DNA from: Furfurilactobacillus milii
Lineage (GTDB): Bacteria; Bacillota; Bacilli; Lactobacillales; Lactobacillaceae
Direction: 5' to 3'
Length of the DNA stretch: 64,000 bases
NCBI RefSeq assembly: GCF_021654115.1
Contig: NZ_JAIWJF010000006.1
Span: 62,001 to 126,000 of the forward strand
The position numbers and the translations under genes are program-made. A model generated the notes under the pieces. That model was not told the DNA's origin and did no database searches. It worked only from the letters and a program-made list of their open reading frames with translations. This document shows, piece after piece, positions 44,853-55,037 of the stretch. Numbering within the stretch: the stretch's first letter is position 1; every line of letters begins with the position of its first letter.

Positions 44853-45833
44853 TTATAAATAGGTCAAGCCTGGGCCTGGTTTTGCAACAACCAATTGGTC
44901 GTTACCAAACGCTGGCCGTAGATGGTCCAAAATGGCGTCAACTTCATCTGCTAGGCAGATAACTTTTACGTTTGGACCCGCGTCCATCGTATAATAGCAG
45001 TTCAGACCTAGTGAGCGCAAGTCGTTAATTAATTGCATTGCCTTAATGGTATCGCCATTAAAGTATGTGAAAGGCGGTGTGGCACTAAGAGTCGTTGCGT
45101 GCATGCACATTGCATTGTGTTCCGAGATTGAACCAACACGGTTTATATCTTTTTTAAGTAATGCAGTCCTCAGTGGGTCGATATCAGCATTAGCTTGCTT
45201 AACCCAGTCATTAAAGAACGGTGATGTTTGTGACTGCTTCATGCCGTGACGGCTGCCAATTTTTTTCTCATCTTGTGAGACAACAATGGCAATCATTCGA
45301 ATTGGCCAGTCAACTTTTTCATCCAACGGCTCAGCAAACGAGCTTTCATCGTCATGACCAGCGTGCCATTGAACGAAACCACCAAAGATTGAACGGGTAG
45401 CAGAGCCGGAGCCTCGTCTTGCAAGCTGAGATAGTTCGCGTCGGGTCAGATTGAGGCCGGCAGCTTTAGCAGCAGCACCAGCTAAAGCCGCAAAACCCGA
45501 GGCAGATGAAGCCAGCCCAGCTGTGGTTGGCACGTGATTACTTGTTTCAATATGAGCAAATAGGTCGGTGTGAGCACGTTGACGCACTAGATCCATGAAT
45601 TGACGAATTCGTTGTTGACCATCTGTCGGCAACTTGATTCCGTCTAAGATGATGTCATCAGCTGCCAGCTGCGCGTCAAACTGAACGCTGGTTGTGGTAT
45701 AAAAATGGTCAAGCGTCATGGAAATTGAATCATTGGTGGGTAAAATAAGATGTTCATCTGCTTTACCCCAGTATTTAACTAACGCAATGTTTGTGTGCGC
45801 CTTTGCAATTACAGGCGTCTGCGAAATTGTCAT
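44853..45833 (-). CDS. mvaD: diphosphomevalonate decarboxylase
   Basis: Makes isopentenyl diphosphate from mevalonate 5-diphosphate with ATP. The 326-residue GHMP protein begins with AKAHTNIALVKYWGK near 10-24, has NHVPTTAGLASSASGFAAL near 97-115, and YTMDAGPNVKVIC near the C-terminus. TAGGAC precedes the ATG. It is second in the mvaK1-mvaD-mvaK2 unit. Confidence 0.97.
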   Translation of the reverse strand: MTISQTPVIAKAHTNIALVKYWGKADEHLILPTNDSISMTLDHFYTTTSVQFDAQLAADDIILDGIKLPTDGQQRIRQFMDLVRQRAHTDLFAHIETSNHVPTTAGLASSASGFAALAGAAAKAAGLNLTRRELSQLARRGSGSATRSIFGGFVQWHAGHDDESSFAEPLDEKVDWPIRMIAIVVSQDEKKIGSRHGMKQSQTSPFFNDWVKQANADIDPLRTALLKKDINRVGSISEHNAMCMHATTLSATPPFTYFNGDTIKAMQLINDLRSLGLNCYYTMDAGPNVKVICLADEVDAILDHLRPAFGNDQLVVAKPGPGLTYL

Positions 45834-45882
45834 ATTGCTAATGTCCTATCTTTCGTGCTTTATTTTGATCTTCGTAGTCAGG

Positions 45883-46821
45883 CTATCGTTGTGTCAATGG
45901 TTCGATCCAAGTTGCCACGGCCCCATGCTGTTTCAAGGCATTGGCCACTTTAGCGGCTTGTTCGGCGGTTTGAGTCAGTGCAAACATGCATCCCCCTAGG
46001 CCACCACCCGTTAGTTTGGCACCCAATGCGCCTGCATCATTTGCGGCATTAATTAGACGCTGTAGAACAGGGTGATTAACGCCAAGATCGGTTAAGTCTT
46101 GCTGAGCAGCTGTCAATGTTTGTCCTAACAGACGAACTTGATCGTGTTGAAGATACTTAGCCGCCGCAGCGGTTAGGGTGCCGAGATGATTGATCAAATG
46201 TTGGCCGACACCAGGCTGTTCATCATCTTTCAGCAGTTCGCTGACCGAATTAACCGCCATGCTGGTTTGACCCGTCACACCTGTGTCACCAACAACTAAA
46301 AATGCGTTCATGTGAATCGGAAAATGTTTGAGCGGATTACCTTTGACTAACCACACTGGTTGTGTAGAACTAACCGTTGCTGCATCAATGCCAGATGGTG
46401 AGCCGTGCGTGATAACTTCCTCAATGTTAACCGTGTCTAATAATAGTTGTGGATCCAGCGCGGTTTCAAAAAAAGCATAAATGGCGCGCGTAACGGCGGT
46501 CGCCACCGCCGCTGAAGAGCCCATACCACGTTCTTCCGGAATGGCACTATCAATTTTTAAATCAAAGTTTAAAGATAAAGCGTTAAACCGACGCAACAAG
46601 CGTTGCAGCAAGACGCGTAATCCCTCAAATTCACCCGGTAAGTCAACCAGTGCCCCGGTGAAGTAGCTACTTATTAAACGTTGACCGCGCGTTGTCTCAC
46701 TTAATGTAGCGGTTACGGCAACGTTGAGCAAGGGGACAGCTATCGCCGGTTGGCTATGAACAACGCTATGTTCACCAATTAAAATAATCTTTGCATGAGC
46801 GCTACCTGTTGCAACACGCAT
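45883..46821 (-). CDS. mvaK1: mevalonate kinase
   Basis: First kinase of the pathway. The 312-residue GHMP kinase has SAHAKIILIGEHSVVH near residues 7-22, RGMGSSAAVATAV near 93-105, and KLTGGGLGGCMFAL near 275-290. An in-frame GTG-type start 114 bases earlier exists, but ATG 46821 has AAGGAG ten bases before and fits the family. It leads the mevalonate operon and is divergent from dinG. HMG-CoA synthase and reductase are not in the window. Confidence 0.97.
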   Translation of the reverse strand: MRVATGSAHAKIILIGEHSVVHSQPAIAVPLLNVAVTATLSETTRGQRLISSYFTGALVDLPGEFEGLRVLLQRLLRRFNALSLNFDLKIDSAIPEERGMGSSAAVATAVTRAIYAFFETALDPQLLLDTVNIEEVITHGSPSGIDAATVSSTQPVWLVKGNPLKHFPIHMNAFLVVGDTGVTGQTSMAVNSVSELLKDDEQPGVGQHLINHLGTLTAAAAKYLQHDQVRLLGQTLTAAQQDLTDLGVNHPVLQRLINAANDAGALGAKLTGGGLGGCMFALTQTAEQAAKVANALKQHGAVATWIEPLTQR

Positions 46822-47020
46822 GATGACGTCACTCCTTCGGCATATTTTACGACCATCATCATACCACAGACACAAATGCTTTATCATGCTTAGCGGGTCT
46901 TTGCCTACTGCAACAAACAGAGTAGAATGAAACAAGGATCATAATTTCAACATTGGGAACGGTAAGAATAAGATGTAGGACCGGTGTTGTCATTATTTAG
47001 TAGAAAGGTATTCAGACTCA

Positions 47021-49828
47021 ATGAATAAAGACACAACTTACGCCGTCGTTGATATTGAAACGACTGGCACCAGCGTAAAGGATGGCGACCGCGTCATCCA
47101 GATTGGCTGCGCGTTTGTTAAACACGGTAAGGTCGTCAATCAATATAGTACGAAAATTAATCCGGGAAAATCAATTCCAAGCGCCATTACACATTTAACT
47201 AGCATTACGAATCGCGATGTTGCGAACGCTCCCTTTTTTGATGATATTGCAGCGTCCTTTTATGCCATGCTTCAAGGTACGGTCTTTGTTGCGCACAACG
47301 TGAACTTTGATTTTCCTTTTTTAAATGCCGAATTTGCCAGGGTGGGATATCCGGCGCTTCAAATCGAGGCGATTGACACGGTGACGCTGACCCAAATTTT
47401 ATTTCCGACGCTGCCAAGTTTCCGTTTGCGGGATTTGAGCGCTCATTTTCACATTGAGCATGACCAGCCGCACACAGCGGACTCAGATGCAGATGCAACA
47501 GCTGTTTTGTTAATTAAATTATTGGATAAACTTCGTCAGCTACCGATTAATACATTGCGGCAATTGACTAACTTAAACCTATCATTACCACAGGATACGA
47601 CAGCAGTCTTTAACGTTGCATTAGAGGAAGCACGTCATCATCCCAGTAAACTACCAGCTGGGGAATATGTCCGTGATCGGTTGGTGCTTCACGAAGCCAC
47701 ACCAATCAAGTCGGTTGATTTGGGACAGCCACAAGCCTACCCAAAGTCAAAAGCGGCTAAGCAGAAATTATGGGGATCCAAAATTAGTTGGCGAGATCCG
47801 CAAGCCAAAATGATGAATCAAATTTTCAATAACTACAGTCATGAAAACACTAAAAATTTGATCATTGAGGCGCCGACAGGTATTGGTAAAACGTTGGGGT
47901 ATGCGGTGCCATTTGCTTATCTATCCCAAACGGGCCAATCGACGGTCATTTCAACCCAAACAACGCTATTGCAAGGGCAGTTTATGCAGGAAACATTGCC
48001 GCAATTACAAGAAATGTTACCGTTTGATCTCAATGTGGTGGCCGTCAAGGGAAATCAACACTATTTGGATCTTAATCGGTTTGCAGATACGTTGACGGTC
48101 CCGGAACATTCTCAACAGAGTCAATTTCTTAAAGCACGTATTTTAGTGTGGTTGTTACAAACTGAAACTGGCGACTTAGATGAGCTGCACTTAACGTCAT
48201 ATCGAGCACAGCTTTTTGAAGAAGTTTGTCACCGCGGTTTAAAAACCATTAAGCCAAGCGATCCTTTTTATGAGGACGATTATTTGCGACGGTTAGACCA
48301 TCGTATTCGTCAGGCCAACTTGATTATTGTCAATCACGCGTATTTAACACAGCATGCCGATCAACTGGACACGTTACTTAATAAGCCATATTTGTTAGTT
48401 GATGAGGCCCAGCATCTGCCGGATATCGCTGTCAATCAACACCGTAATACCGTTCGTTTTCACGATTTGGTGTCACTGTTACACCACGCGCAAGCAAACA
48501 TTTTTAATCAACATGACCATCATCTGACCGAAATGTTTAGTGAGGATGCTGTTGCCGCAACGCAATTGCGGTCCCTGTCTAATACGTTGATTAAATTGGA
48601 TGCCGATCTAGATCAATTTGGTCACTCCATGTACCGGCAATTTTTACTAAGTGCTCAAGTTAGCGCTCGGGGTCAACGCATCGTCGAACAATTGATTGAC
48701 AATCGTCAACTCAAGCAACTAATGAACGATGACAAGGGTGCTTTTAATACACTGATGACCGGCCAAATAACCTTAACAACGGCACTGACCAAGTTACAAC
48801 AACGATTTACGGTCCAGTCAAAAAAGTGGCTGAACTCGGATGCAGCGCTGATGCATGAATTTAGTGGCACCGTGGGACGGATTACAGAGTTGTTATCACA
48901 ACTTGATGCGTTCAAGGCTCAGCTAAATGATCAAGAAACCGCTAACGTTTACTGGTTACGTCAAAATCAATATGGGGATTCGTCAAGCTTGGAACTCAGT
49001 GGCGGCCTGTTACTTGCAACTGGCTGGCTCCGCCAAAACGTTTATGCGCATTTTAAACAACCAACATTCACGGGGGCCACGTTATTCACATCCTCCCGAG
49101 CTAATTACTTAATTGATCAGCTAGATTTAGATCGGCAAGAAACGGCTACCAAACGGCTTGCGGAACGTTTCGATTATGCATCACAAGCGCGGCTGTTTGT
49201 TGCGACAGATGCACCAGCGATTAATCTTAATCATCCGGATGAGCAAATTCAATATTGGGCCTCAACGATTGCTAAGCTTGTCCAAACGACCAGCCGCCAA
49301 ACGTTAGTCCTGTTTAATTCATTAGCAGCGGTTAGCGCCGTTTATGAGGCCCTGACACACGGTCTGTTACCGGAGAACCATACTGTATATGCACAAGGGG
49401 TTACCGGTAGCCGCGAGAAAAATCTGAAGCGATTTACGACCGAAAATAGTGCCGTTTTATTGGGGGCTGCCAGTTACTGGGAAGGTATTGATCTGCCTAA
49501 GGATGCGTTGGAATTAGTTGTCATTACACGGCTGCCGTTTGACGCACCAACGGACCTACTGGTTGCCGCAACCAATGCTCAGTTGGAAGCCAAGGGGCAC
49601 AATCCGTTTTATTCCTCAGCCCTACCGAAGGCAACCTTACGTTTACGGCAAGGAATTGGTCGATTGATTCGCACGGATAATGATCGTGGTGTCATTGTTG
49701 TGCTAGATCCACGGCTGATAACGAAACGTTACGGTGGCACTATGCAAAAGGCACTACCAGATGCACTGCCAGTGATTCCCCAAGGAACGGCAGAAATTAT
49801 CAAACAAACACAAAATTTCTTTAAATGA
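47021..49828 (+). CDS. dinG: DinG-type exonuclease/helicase-like protein
   Basis: A 935-residue fusion. The N-terminal DnaQ-like exonuclease has Exo I DIETTG (Asp11, Glu13), Exo II HNVNFDFPFL and Exo III HTADSDADAT. The C-terminal XPD/DinG-like helicase part has Walker A APTGIGKT near 284-291, DEAQ box in LLVDEAQHLPD near 460, and motif VI RQGIGRLIRT near 880. The region that holds four Fe-S cysteines in E. coli DinG has only one Cys, as is known for Staphylococcus DinG, which acts as a 3'-5' nuclease. GAAAGG precedes the ATG; a fair promoter (TTGCCT-16-TAGAAT) lies upstream near 46905. Confidence 0.95.
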   Translation: MNKDTTYAVVDIETTGTSVKDGDRVIQIGCAFVKHGKVVNQYSTKINPGKSIPSAITHLTSITNRDVANAPFFDDIAASFYAMLQGTVFVAHNVNFDFPFLNAEFARVGYPALQIEAIDTVTLTQILFPTLPSFRLRDLSAHFHIEHDQPHTADSDADATAVLLIKLLDKLRQLPINTLRQLTNLNLSLPQDTTAVFNVALEEARHHPSKLPAGEYVRDRLVLHEATPIKSVDLGQPQAYPKSKAAKQKLWGSKISWRDPQAKMMNQIFNNYSHENTKNLIIEAPTGIGKTLGYAVPFAYLSQTGQSTVISTQTTLLQGQFMQETLPQLQEMLPFDLNVVAVKGNQHYLDLNRFADTLTVPEHSQQSQFLKARILVWLLQTETGDLDELHLTSYRAQLFEEVCHRGLKTIKPSDPFYEDDYLRRLDHRIRQANLIIVNHAYLTQHADQLDTLLNKPYLLVDEAQHLPDIAVNQHRNTVRFHDLVSLLHHAQANIFNQHDHHLTEMFSEDAVAATQLRSLSNTLIKLDADLDQFGHSMYRQFLLSAQVSARGQRIVEQLIDNRQLKQLMNDDKGAFNTLMTGQITLTTALTKLQQRFTVQSKKWLNSDAALMHEFSGTVGRITELLSQLDAFKAQLNDQETANVYWLRQNQYGDSSSLELSGGLLLATGWLRQNVYAHFKQPTFTGATLFTSSRANYLIDQLDLDRQETATKRLAERFDYASQARLFVATDAPAINLNHPDEQIQYWASTIAKLVQTTSRQTLVLFNSLAAVSAVYEALTHGLLPENHTVYAQGVTGSREKNLKRFTTENSAVLLGAASYWEGIDLPKDALELVVITRLPFDAPTDLLVAATNAQLEAKGHNPFYSSALPKATLRLRQGIGRLIRTDNDRGVIVVLDPRLITKRYGGTMQKALPDALPVIPQGTAEIIKQTQNFFK

Positions 49829-49916
49829 CTAGTAGACCGTTGTTTGATTGGCGATGTTTGCTATAATTAATCAGGTTATTGACATTTTCGTGTTAACGGA
49901 ACGAATGGAGGTTAGC

Positions 49917-50417
49917 ATGCAGCGAAAACAGCATCAGCAGCGCCAGTGGTCACAAATCATTCTATGGACTGTGCTAATCGTGGCTTTTATTGCTGGTAGC
50001 ATTGGCATCATTTTTCACGAAGCCTTGAGACCAGCTAAAACTGCTGCGGGCCAAACTGTTAGTATTGCACGTCAAAAGGGTATCAGTGATACTGGGGATT
50101 TTTTGACTTACAATCGACAACATACCTATTACTCGGTTAGCGGTCGCAATGCGAAAAATCAGGCGGTTTACGTTGTAGTGGCTAAGCAAAACGGACAAAC
50201 GAAGATTTTGAAGCAGTCCGATGGTACTTCAAAAACAGCAATCCTCCGTCAAGTTTGGCAGAAAAGCAATCCTAAAAAGGTGCTGAATATTGGTTTAGGT
50301 ATTCGCAAGTCAGAACCTGTTTGGGAGGTTACCTACTTAAATCAGAAGGGCAACCTTTGCTACGACTTAATTCGTTTTAAGAATGGCACCATGGTTCAAT
50401 CCATTCAGAATTTATAA
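49917..50417 (+). CDS. TseB-like / DUF5590 membrane-anchored protein (YpmB-like)
   Basis: A 166-residue protein with a basic N-terminus, one membrane helix (about 13-33) and an outside PepSY-like domain. In Bacillus the relative YpmB/TseB helps regulate class A/B penicillin-binding protein activity in elongation. AATGGAGG lies six bases before ATG 49917; a longer frame exists but lacks a site. The order dinG-ypmB-asnS-dnaD is that of Bacillus, but without aspB between. Confidence 0.87.
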   Translation: MQRKQHQQRQWSQIILWTVLIVAFIAGSIGIIFHEALRPAKTAAGQTVSIARQKGISDTGDFLTYNRQHTYYSVSGRNAKNQAVYVVVAKQNGQTKILKQSDGTSKTAILRQVWQKSNPKKVLNIGLGIRKSEPVWEVTYLNQKGNLCYDLIRFKNGTMVQSIQNL

Positions 50418-50441
50418 TTTTAAACAAAAGGGGAAATTTCA

Positions 50442-51737
50442 GTGGAAACAATCAGCATCATTCACGCACCGGAACATGTCGACGAAAAAGTTCGTATTGG
50501 TGTATGGCTTAGCAATAAACGCTCTAGCGGGAAGATCGCGTTTTTACAGCTTCGCGACGGGACAGCATTTTTTCAAGGTGTCTTAAGAAAAAATGACGTT
50601 AGCGAAGAGAAATTCGACGAAGCTAAAGAACTGCGTCAAGAAACGAGTTTGTATGTGACTGGGACAATTCATGAAGACAGTCGCTCCAAGTTTGGCTACG
50701 AAATGGAAATTGAAGATTTCGAAGTCGTTGGTGAGAGTGAAGACTATCCGATTACACCAAAAGAGCATGGCATCGATTTTCTGTTGGATCATCGTCACTT
50801 GTGGTTGCGCTCTTCTAAGCCACATGCGTTACTTAAGATCCGTAATGAAGTCATTCGCGCAACGTTTGAATTCTTTAATGACCGTGACTTTATTAAGATT
50901 GACGCACCACTGTTGACTGGTTCTGCACCAGAAGGCACGACTGAATTATTTAAGACGGACTATTTTGGTCAGGATGCCTTTCTGTCTCAAACTGGTCAAC
51001 TGTATGAAGAAGCGGCAGCGATGGCATTTGGTCGAGTATTCTCATTTGGTCCTAGTTTCCGAGCAGAAAAATCGAAGACTCGTCGCCATTTAACAGAATT
51101 TTGGATGATCGAACCAGAAATGGCGTGGATGCACCAGGAAGACAGTTTGGCCATTCAAGAACAATACATTGCCTTTTTAGTTCAGTCAGTCATTGATAAC
51201 TGTCAAAGTGAATTAGCCGTTATTGGTCGTGATGTGGAAACGTTGAAGAAGTACACGCGGTTACCATATCCACGGATTTCTTACGATGACGCGATTAAGT
51301 TACTTCAAGAAAACGACTTTGATGTTGATTGGGGTGTTGATTTTGGATCACCAGAAGAAACATTCCTCGCTAATCACTTTGATCAACCCGTGTTTGTCCT
51401 GAATTATCCAAAGGCAATCAAAGCGTTTTACATGAAGCGACACCCAACTCGTGATGATGTGGTTATCTGTGCCGACTTGCTCGCACCAGAAGGCTACGGC
51501 GAGATTATCGGTGGTTCTGAACGTGATACTGACTTTGATTACTTGCGTGACCGAATCGTGGAATCTGGTCAAGATCCTAAAGACTACGATTGGTACCTTG
51601 ATTTACGCAAATATGGTAGTGTTCCGCACTCCGGTTTCGGTTTGGGTCTCGAACGGTTCTTAACATGGATTACACTTCAAGATCACTTGCGTGAGACGAT
51701 TCCATTCCCACGGATGATCAATCGGATTTACCCGTAA
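50442..51737 (+). CDS. asnS: asparaginyl-tRNA synthetase
   Basis: Charges tRNA-Asn. The 431-residue class IIb enzyme has an N-terminal OB fold (about 1-105), motif 2 [20 protein letters not shown] near 207-226 and motif 3 [10 protein letters not shown] near 400-409. The start is GTG with AAAGGGG upstream. No T-box leader precedes it: only 24 bases separate it from the TseB-like gene. Confidence 0.97.
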   Translation: METISIIHAPEHVDEKVRIGVWLSNKRSSGKIAFLQLRDGTAFFQGVLRKNDVSEEKFDEAKELRQETSLYVTGTIHEDSRSKFGYEMEIEDFEVVGESEDYPITPKEHGIDFLLDHRHLWLRSSKPHALLKIRNEVIRATFEFFNDRDFIKIDAPLLTGSAPEGTTELFKTDYFGQDAFLSQTGQLYEEAAAMAFGRVFSFGPSFRAEKSKTRRHLTEFWMIEPEMAWMHQEDSLAIQEQYIAFLVQSVIDNCQSELAVIGRDVETLKKYTRLPYPRISYDDAIKLLQENDFDVDWGVDFGSPEETFLANHFDQPVFVLNYPKAIKAFYMKRHPTRDDVVICADLLAPEGYGEIIGGSERDTDFDYLRDRIVESGQDPKDYDWYLDLRKYGSVPHSGFGLGLERFLTWITLQDHLRETIPFPRMINRIYP

Positions 51738-51754
51738 TTTTAAATGCATTTACT

Positions 51755-51796
51755 AAAGTGGTTTTTGTGAGACACTCTCATGAAAACCATTTTTAC
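51755..51796 (+). terminator. possible terminator after asnS
   Basis: A seven-base stem TGGTTTT/AAAACCA around a 17-base loop is followed by a T run. Confidence 0.6.
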
Positions 51797-51912
51797 GTGT
51801 GGTGAGCGATGTCAATTGTTTTCAAAATATGGGGGTGTTTAATCACTAACCATCTGGATAGTGTTCAGGTGCAATTACTGGTATAGTACAGGAAGAAAAG
51901 AAGGTGCACGAA

Positions 51913-52638
51913 TTGGAAAACTTTGCGTCAGCTTTATTGCAGGCTGGTGAAACGACAATCAATAATTTAATTCTGACTCATTATCGAGAATTAAATATGA
52001 CTAACGAGGAACTGATTGTGTTTTTACAATATAAACGTTCTTTGGATCGTGGTATTGATTTTCCTGATGCAGAGGCCGTTGCAAACGTGATGGGTACCAC
52101 TACTGCGGACGTTTATACGCAGCTGGATAATTTGCTCAAAAAAGATTTGTTGTTGATTGAATCTAAAGCTGATGAGACCGGAAAATTGCGTGATCGTTAC
52201 GACTTTTCACCGCTATACCAAAAGCTGGCTGCTTTGCCAGACACACTCAGCGGTGTGCATACAACCACTGCTGCTGTATCTGCGCCGGATTCAAAGTCGG
52301 CAAGGGAAGATGTGTTTAACAAAATTGAGGTTGAGTTTGGTCGGCCACTCAGTCCAACAGAGCTTCAAACAATCGCACGTTGGTTTGACGAGGATCATTT
52401 CAAACCCGAATTAATTCTAATTGCCTTACGTGAAGCAGTGTTAAACCAAGCTTATAGCTTGCGTTATATTGATCGAATTCTCCTCAGTTGGCGCCAGAAA
52501 AACCTAACTTCTGCGGGACAAGTGGAAAAAGAATTGTCACAAAGACGCACAAAACAGGCCACGCCGCCAACACAGTCGACACCAAAGGGGCCAAGCATTC
52601 CTTTATTTAAGGTTTCTGAGCCACCGGCACAATCATAG
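51913..52638 (+). CDS. dnaD: replication initiation/restart protein DnaD
   Basis: Component of the replication restart and initiation pathway that remodels DNA. The 241-residue protein has the N-terminal DnaD-N winged helix (about 15-95) and the C-terminal DnaB2/DnaD-like helical domain with VEFGRPLSPTELQTIARWF and YIDRILLSWRQKNL. A GTG at 51904 is in frame, but the AGAAGG block overlaps it and is eight bases before TTG 51913, so I chose the TTG. In many relatives nth follows; here pbp1A is convergent. Confidence 0.92.
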   Translation: MENFASALLQAGETTINNLILTHYRELNMTNEELIVFLQYKRSLDRGIDFPDAEAVANVMGTTTADVYTQLDNLLKKDLLLIESKADETGKLRDRYDFSPLYQKLAALPDTLSGVHTTTAAVSAPDSKSAREDVFNKIEVEFGRPLSPTELQTIARWFDEDHFKPELILIALREAVLNQAYSLRYIDRILLSWRQKNLTSAGQVEKELSQRRTKQATPPTQSTPKGPSIPLFKVSEPPAQS

Positions 52639-52646
52639 CAAATCAA

Positions 52647-52690
52647 AAGGGCACCTCTCTTAGTTTCTTACTAAGAAAGGTGCCCTTTTA
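52647..52690. terminator. bidirectional terminator between dnaD and pbp1A
   Basis: A 20-base arm (52647-52666) pairs with 52671-52690 with one mismatch; A4 and T4 flanks allow use from both strands. Confidence 0.93.
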
Positions 52691-52721
52691 AAATTGTGTT
52701 AAATGCAGTGGTAAAAAAATA

Positions 52722-55019
52722 TTAGTGACTGCTGTTTTGGTTATTGTTGTTTTCACTATTCGATGAGCTATTGCTCTCGGAACTGCTACTCGACGAACTT
52801 GAGCTAGTGTCGTTCGAAGAACTATTGTCATTATTGCCGCCTTGAGTAGCGTTGCTTTCAGACTCGCGGCTGGAAGCGGCATTATCGGATGTGCTTGAAC
52901 TCGAATTGTTGTCGCGTGAGAAAGAAGAGAAGGAAACCATCGAGGATGAAGAACCAGTGGAGCTACTTTGATCCTTTTCGTTCAGATATTGTTTCCAGTC
53001 TGATCCGACTACGGCAAGTTCATCAACGCCGTTATGACGAACAACTTGAACACTGCTTGGACGAATCCAATTATCATTGGCTTGTGTTTGTGCCATGTAC
53101 ATTTGGAGGTTCTTGTAAATGGACTCTGCGATTGATAACTGTGCTGTTGTCATGTAATGATTTGGTTCATTTGGCTGATCATAACCCGTCCAAACTGAGA
53201 TGGAGCTGTGCTGTGTATAACCAGAATACCAAGCATCCATAACAGCGCCGTCTGGAATACCCGTCACACTGCTTGGATAGCCTGACTGACCAGTTTTACC
53301 GGCTTGATATAAACCAGGAATTTGCGCGCCAGGGGCCCAAGTAGCTGTTGGCACGCCTTTAAGCATATCCGTCAACATGTAAGCTGTTGCTGAAGTCATC
53401 GATCGGTGCGAGGCTACGTCGAACTTGTGGGTAACACCGTCAGCAGTAATGACCTTATTGACCAGATGAGGGGCTCGGTATGTTCCACCGTTGGCAATGG
53501 CCCCAAAGGCTGCTGATTCTTGTTCACTGGAAACATATGCTCCGATCCCATTTGAATATTGTAAGGCTGATTTAAACTTCATGCCGTTTTGAGTCATAAA
53601 TTCAGTTGCGCGGTTCAAGCCGACTGCTTCCAATGTTCGAATAGCAGGAATGTTACGTGATTCAACCAACGCCTTACGCATTGTTAAGGAACCTTGATAC
53701 TTTTGATCCCAGTCGTTTAGTTGAATGTTAGTGCCTGGATAATTGTACTTAGTGTCTTGAACAGTTTTAAACGTTGGCCATTGTTTGTACTCGATGGCCG
53801 GACCATAATCCATAAATGGTTTGATGGTTGAACCGGAGGACCGATCCGTTTGTGTGGCTCGGTTTAATCCAAAGGCAACGTTTTGTTTTCGGCTACCAAT
53901 CATGGCTGTGACAGCTCCAGTTTGAGGATCTGTCATCGTGACACCAACTTGAAGCAGGTCACTAGGAAAGTCCACATACTGATCAGTGTTAACGATGTCA
54001 TATAATCGTTTCTGAGCGTTCATATTAAGGTTGGTGTAAACCTTAATGCCTTCTTTGTAAGGGTTGTACCCTTTATTTTCAATTTCTTTGATAACTTGTT
54101 GAAGATAGGCATCGAAAACTTTATCGTTTGAATCTGTGCCATTAACAGTATGGTTAACGGACAATCCTGAAGAAATCGGGGTGTTGAGACCATCCGTTAG
54201 CTGTTGTTTGCTGATAACTTTGTTTTCATACATTGCGCGTAACACAGTATCGCGTCGTTGCTTAGCATAACTGGGATGGGCCACTGGATCATAGTAGGTT
54301 GGTGACTGAGGCATTCCGGCAAGAACAGCTAATTCAGTATAGTTAAGCTTCTTTAATGGCTGGTTGTAATAATATTTGGCCGCAGTAGCCATGCCATAAA
54401 CACCATTACCCATGTAAACCTTGTTAATGTAGTACTCTAAGATTTGGTCTTTGGAATAATGTTTTTCCACGTAATAAGCAAGTGCTGCTTCTTGTGATTT
54501 ACGTTTTAACGTGCGATCAGAAGCAGCTGTTGAAAAGACGGACAGTTTAACCAGTTGTTGCGTCAACGTTGATCCACCTTGTAGTCCCAAAGAGCTTCCA
54601 TGGATATTGGCCAATGTTGCACTAATGATTCGCATTGGATCAATTCCGAAATGGTGCTTATAGAAGCGACGGTCTTCAATAGAAACAACTGATTGCTTCA
54701 ATATTGTTGGGATATCTTGTGAGTGCACGTACGTCCGGTTTTGTGCACCTAAGTTTGAAATGACGTTATCGTTGTCATCTAAAATTTCGGTGGAATTTTG
54801 ACTGGTTAACTGCGCAGTCGTAATTTTTGGCGCGCTGGAAGCGTAGTAAGCAAACAATCCGCCACCTGCCAAGAGTCCCAGCAAAATAATGCCAAGTAAC
54901 CAGTATAAAATAGTGCGCCAAAGTGGTCGTTTTCGTTTGGGACCGGATGTTTGTAGACTGCCATCGTCGCCATGATACCGGGCGATTCGTGACTGAGATT
55001 GATCATTATTGTCAGACAT
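52722..55019 (-). CDS. pbp1A: class A penicillin-binding protein 1A
   Basis: Bifunctional peptidoglycan polymerase and crosslinker. In the 765-residue protein a basic cytosolic tail (1-32) precedes the membrane anchor (33-59). The GT51 glycosyltransferase has Glu115 in SIEDRRFYKHHFGIDP and QGGSTLTQQLVK (147-158). The transpeptidase has Ser397 in STIK (397-400), SRN (454-456) and KTG (575-577). The last 75 residues are a Ser/Asn-rich low-complexity tail. AAGGAG precedes the ATG. It follows recU by 18 bases, a conserved pair, and its known regulator GpsB is encoded 1.6 kb away. Confidence 0.97.
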   Translation of the reverse strand: MSDNNDQSQSRIARYHGDDGSLQTSGPKRKRPLWRTILYWLLGIILLGLLAGGGLFAYYASSAPKITTAQLTSQNSTEILDDNDNVISNLGAQNRTYVHSQDIPTILKQSVVSIEDRRFYKHHFGIDPMRIISATLANIHGSSLGLQGGSTLTQQLVKLSVFSTAASDRTLKRKSQEAALAYYVEKHYSKDQILEYYINKVYMGNGVYGMATAAKYYYNQPLKKLNYTELAVLAGMPQSPTYYDPVAHPSYAKQRRDTVLRAMYENKVISKQQLTDGLNTPISSGLSVNHTVNGTDSNDKVFDAYLQQVIKEIENKGYNPYKEGIKVYTNLNMNAQKRLYDIVNTDQYVDFPSDLLQVGVTMTDPQTGAVTAMIGSRKQNVAFGLNRATQTDRSSGSTIKPFMDYGPAIEYKQWPTFKTVQDTKYNYPGTNIQLNDWDQKYQGSLTMRKALVESRNIPAIRTLEAVGLNRATEFMTQNGMKFKSALQYSNGIGAYVSSEQESAAFGAIANGGTYRAPHLVNKVITADGVTHKFDVASHRSMTSATAYMLTDMLKGVPTATWAPGAQIPGLYQAGKTGQSGYPSSVTGIPDGAVMDAWYSGYTQHSSISVWTGYDQPNEPNHYMTTAQLSIAESIYKNLQMYMAQTQANDNWIRPSSVQVVRHNGVDELAVVGSDWKQYLNEKDQSSSTGSSSSMVSFSSFSRDNNSSSSTSDNAASSRESESNATQGGNNDNSSSNDTSSSSSSSSSESNSSSNSENNNNQNSSH

Positions 55020-55037
55020 GTTGCTCTCCTTAAACAG

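Noticed and set aside
50418-50441. possible T-box leader before asnS
   Set aside because: Only 24 bases are available and no T-box bulge or terminator is present.
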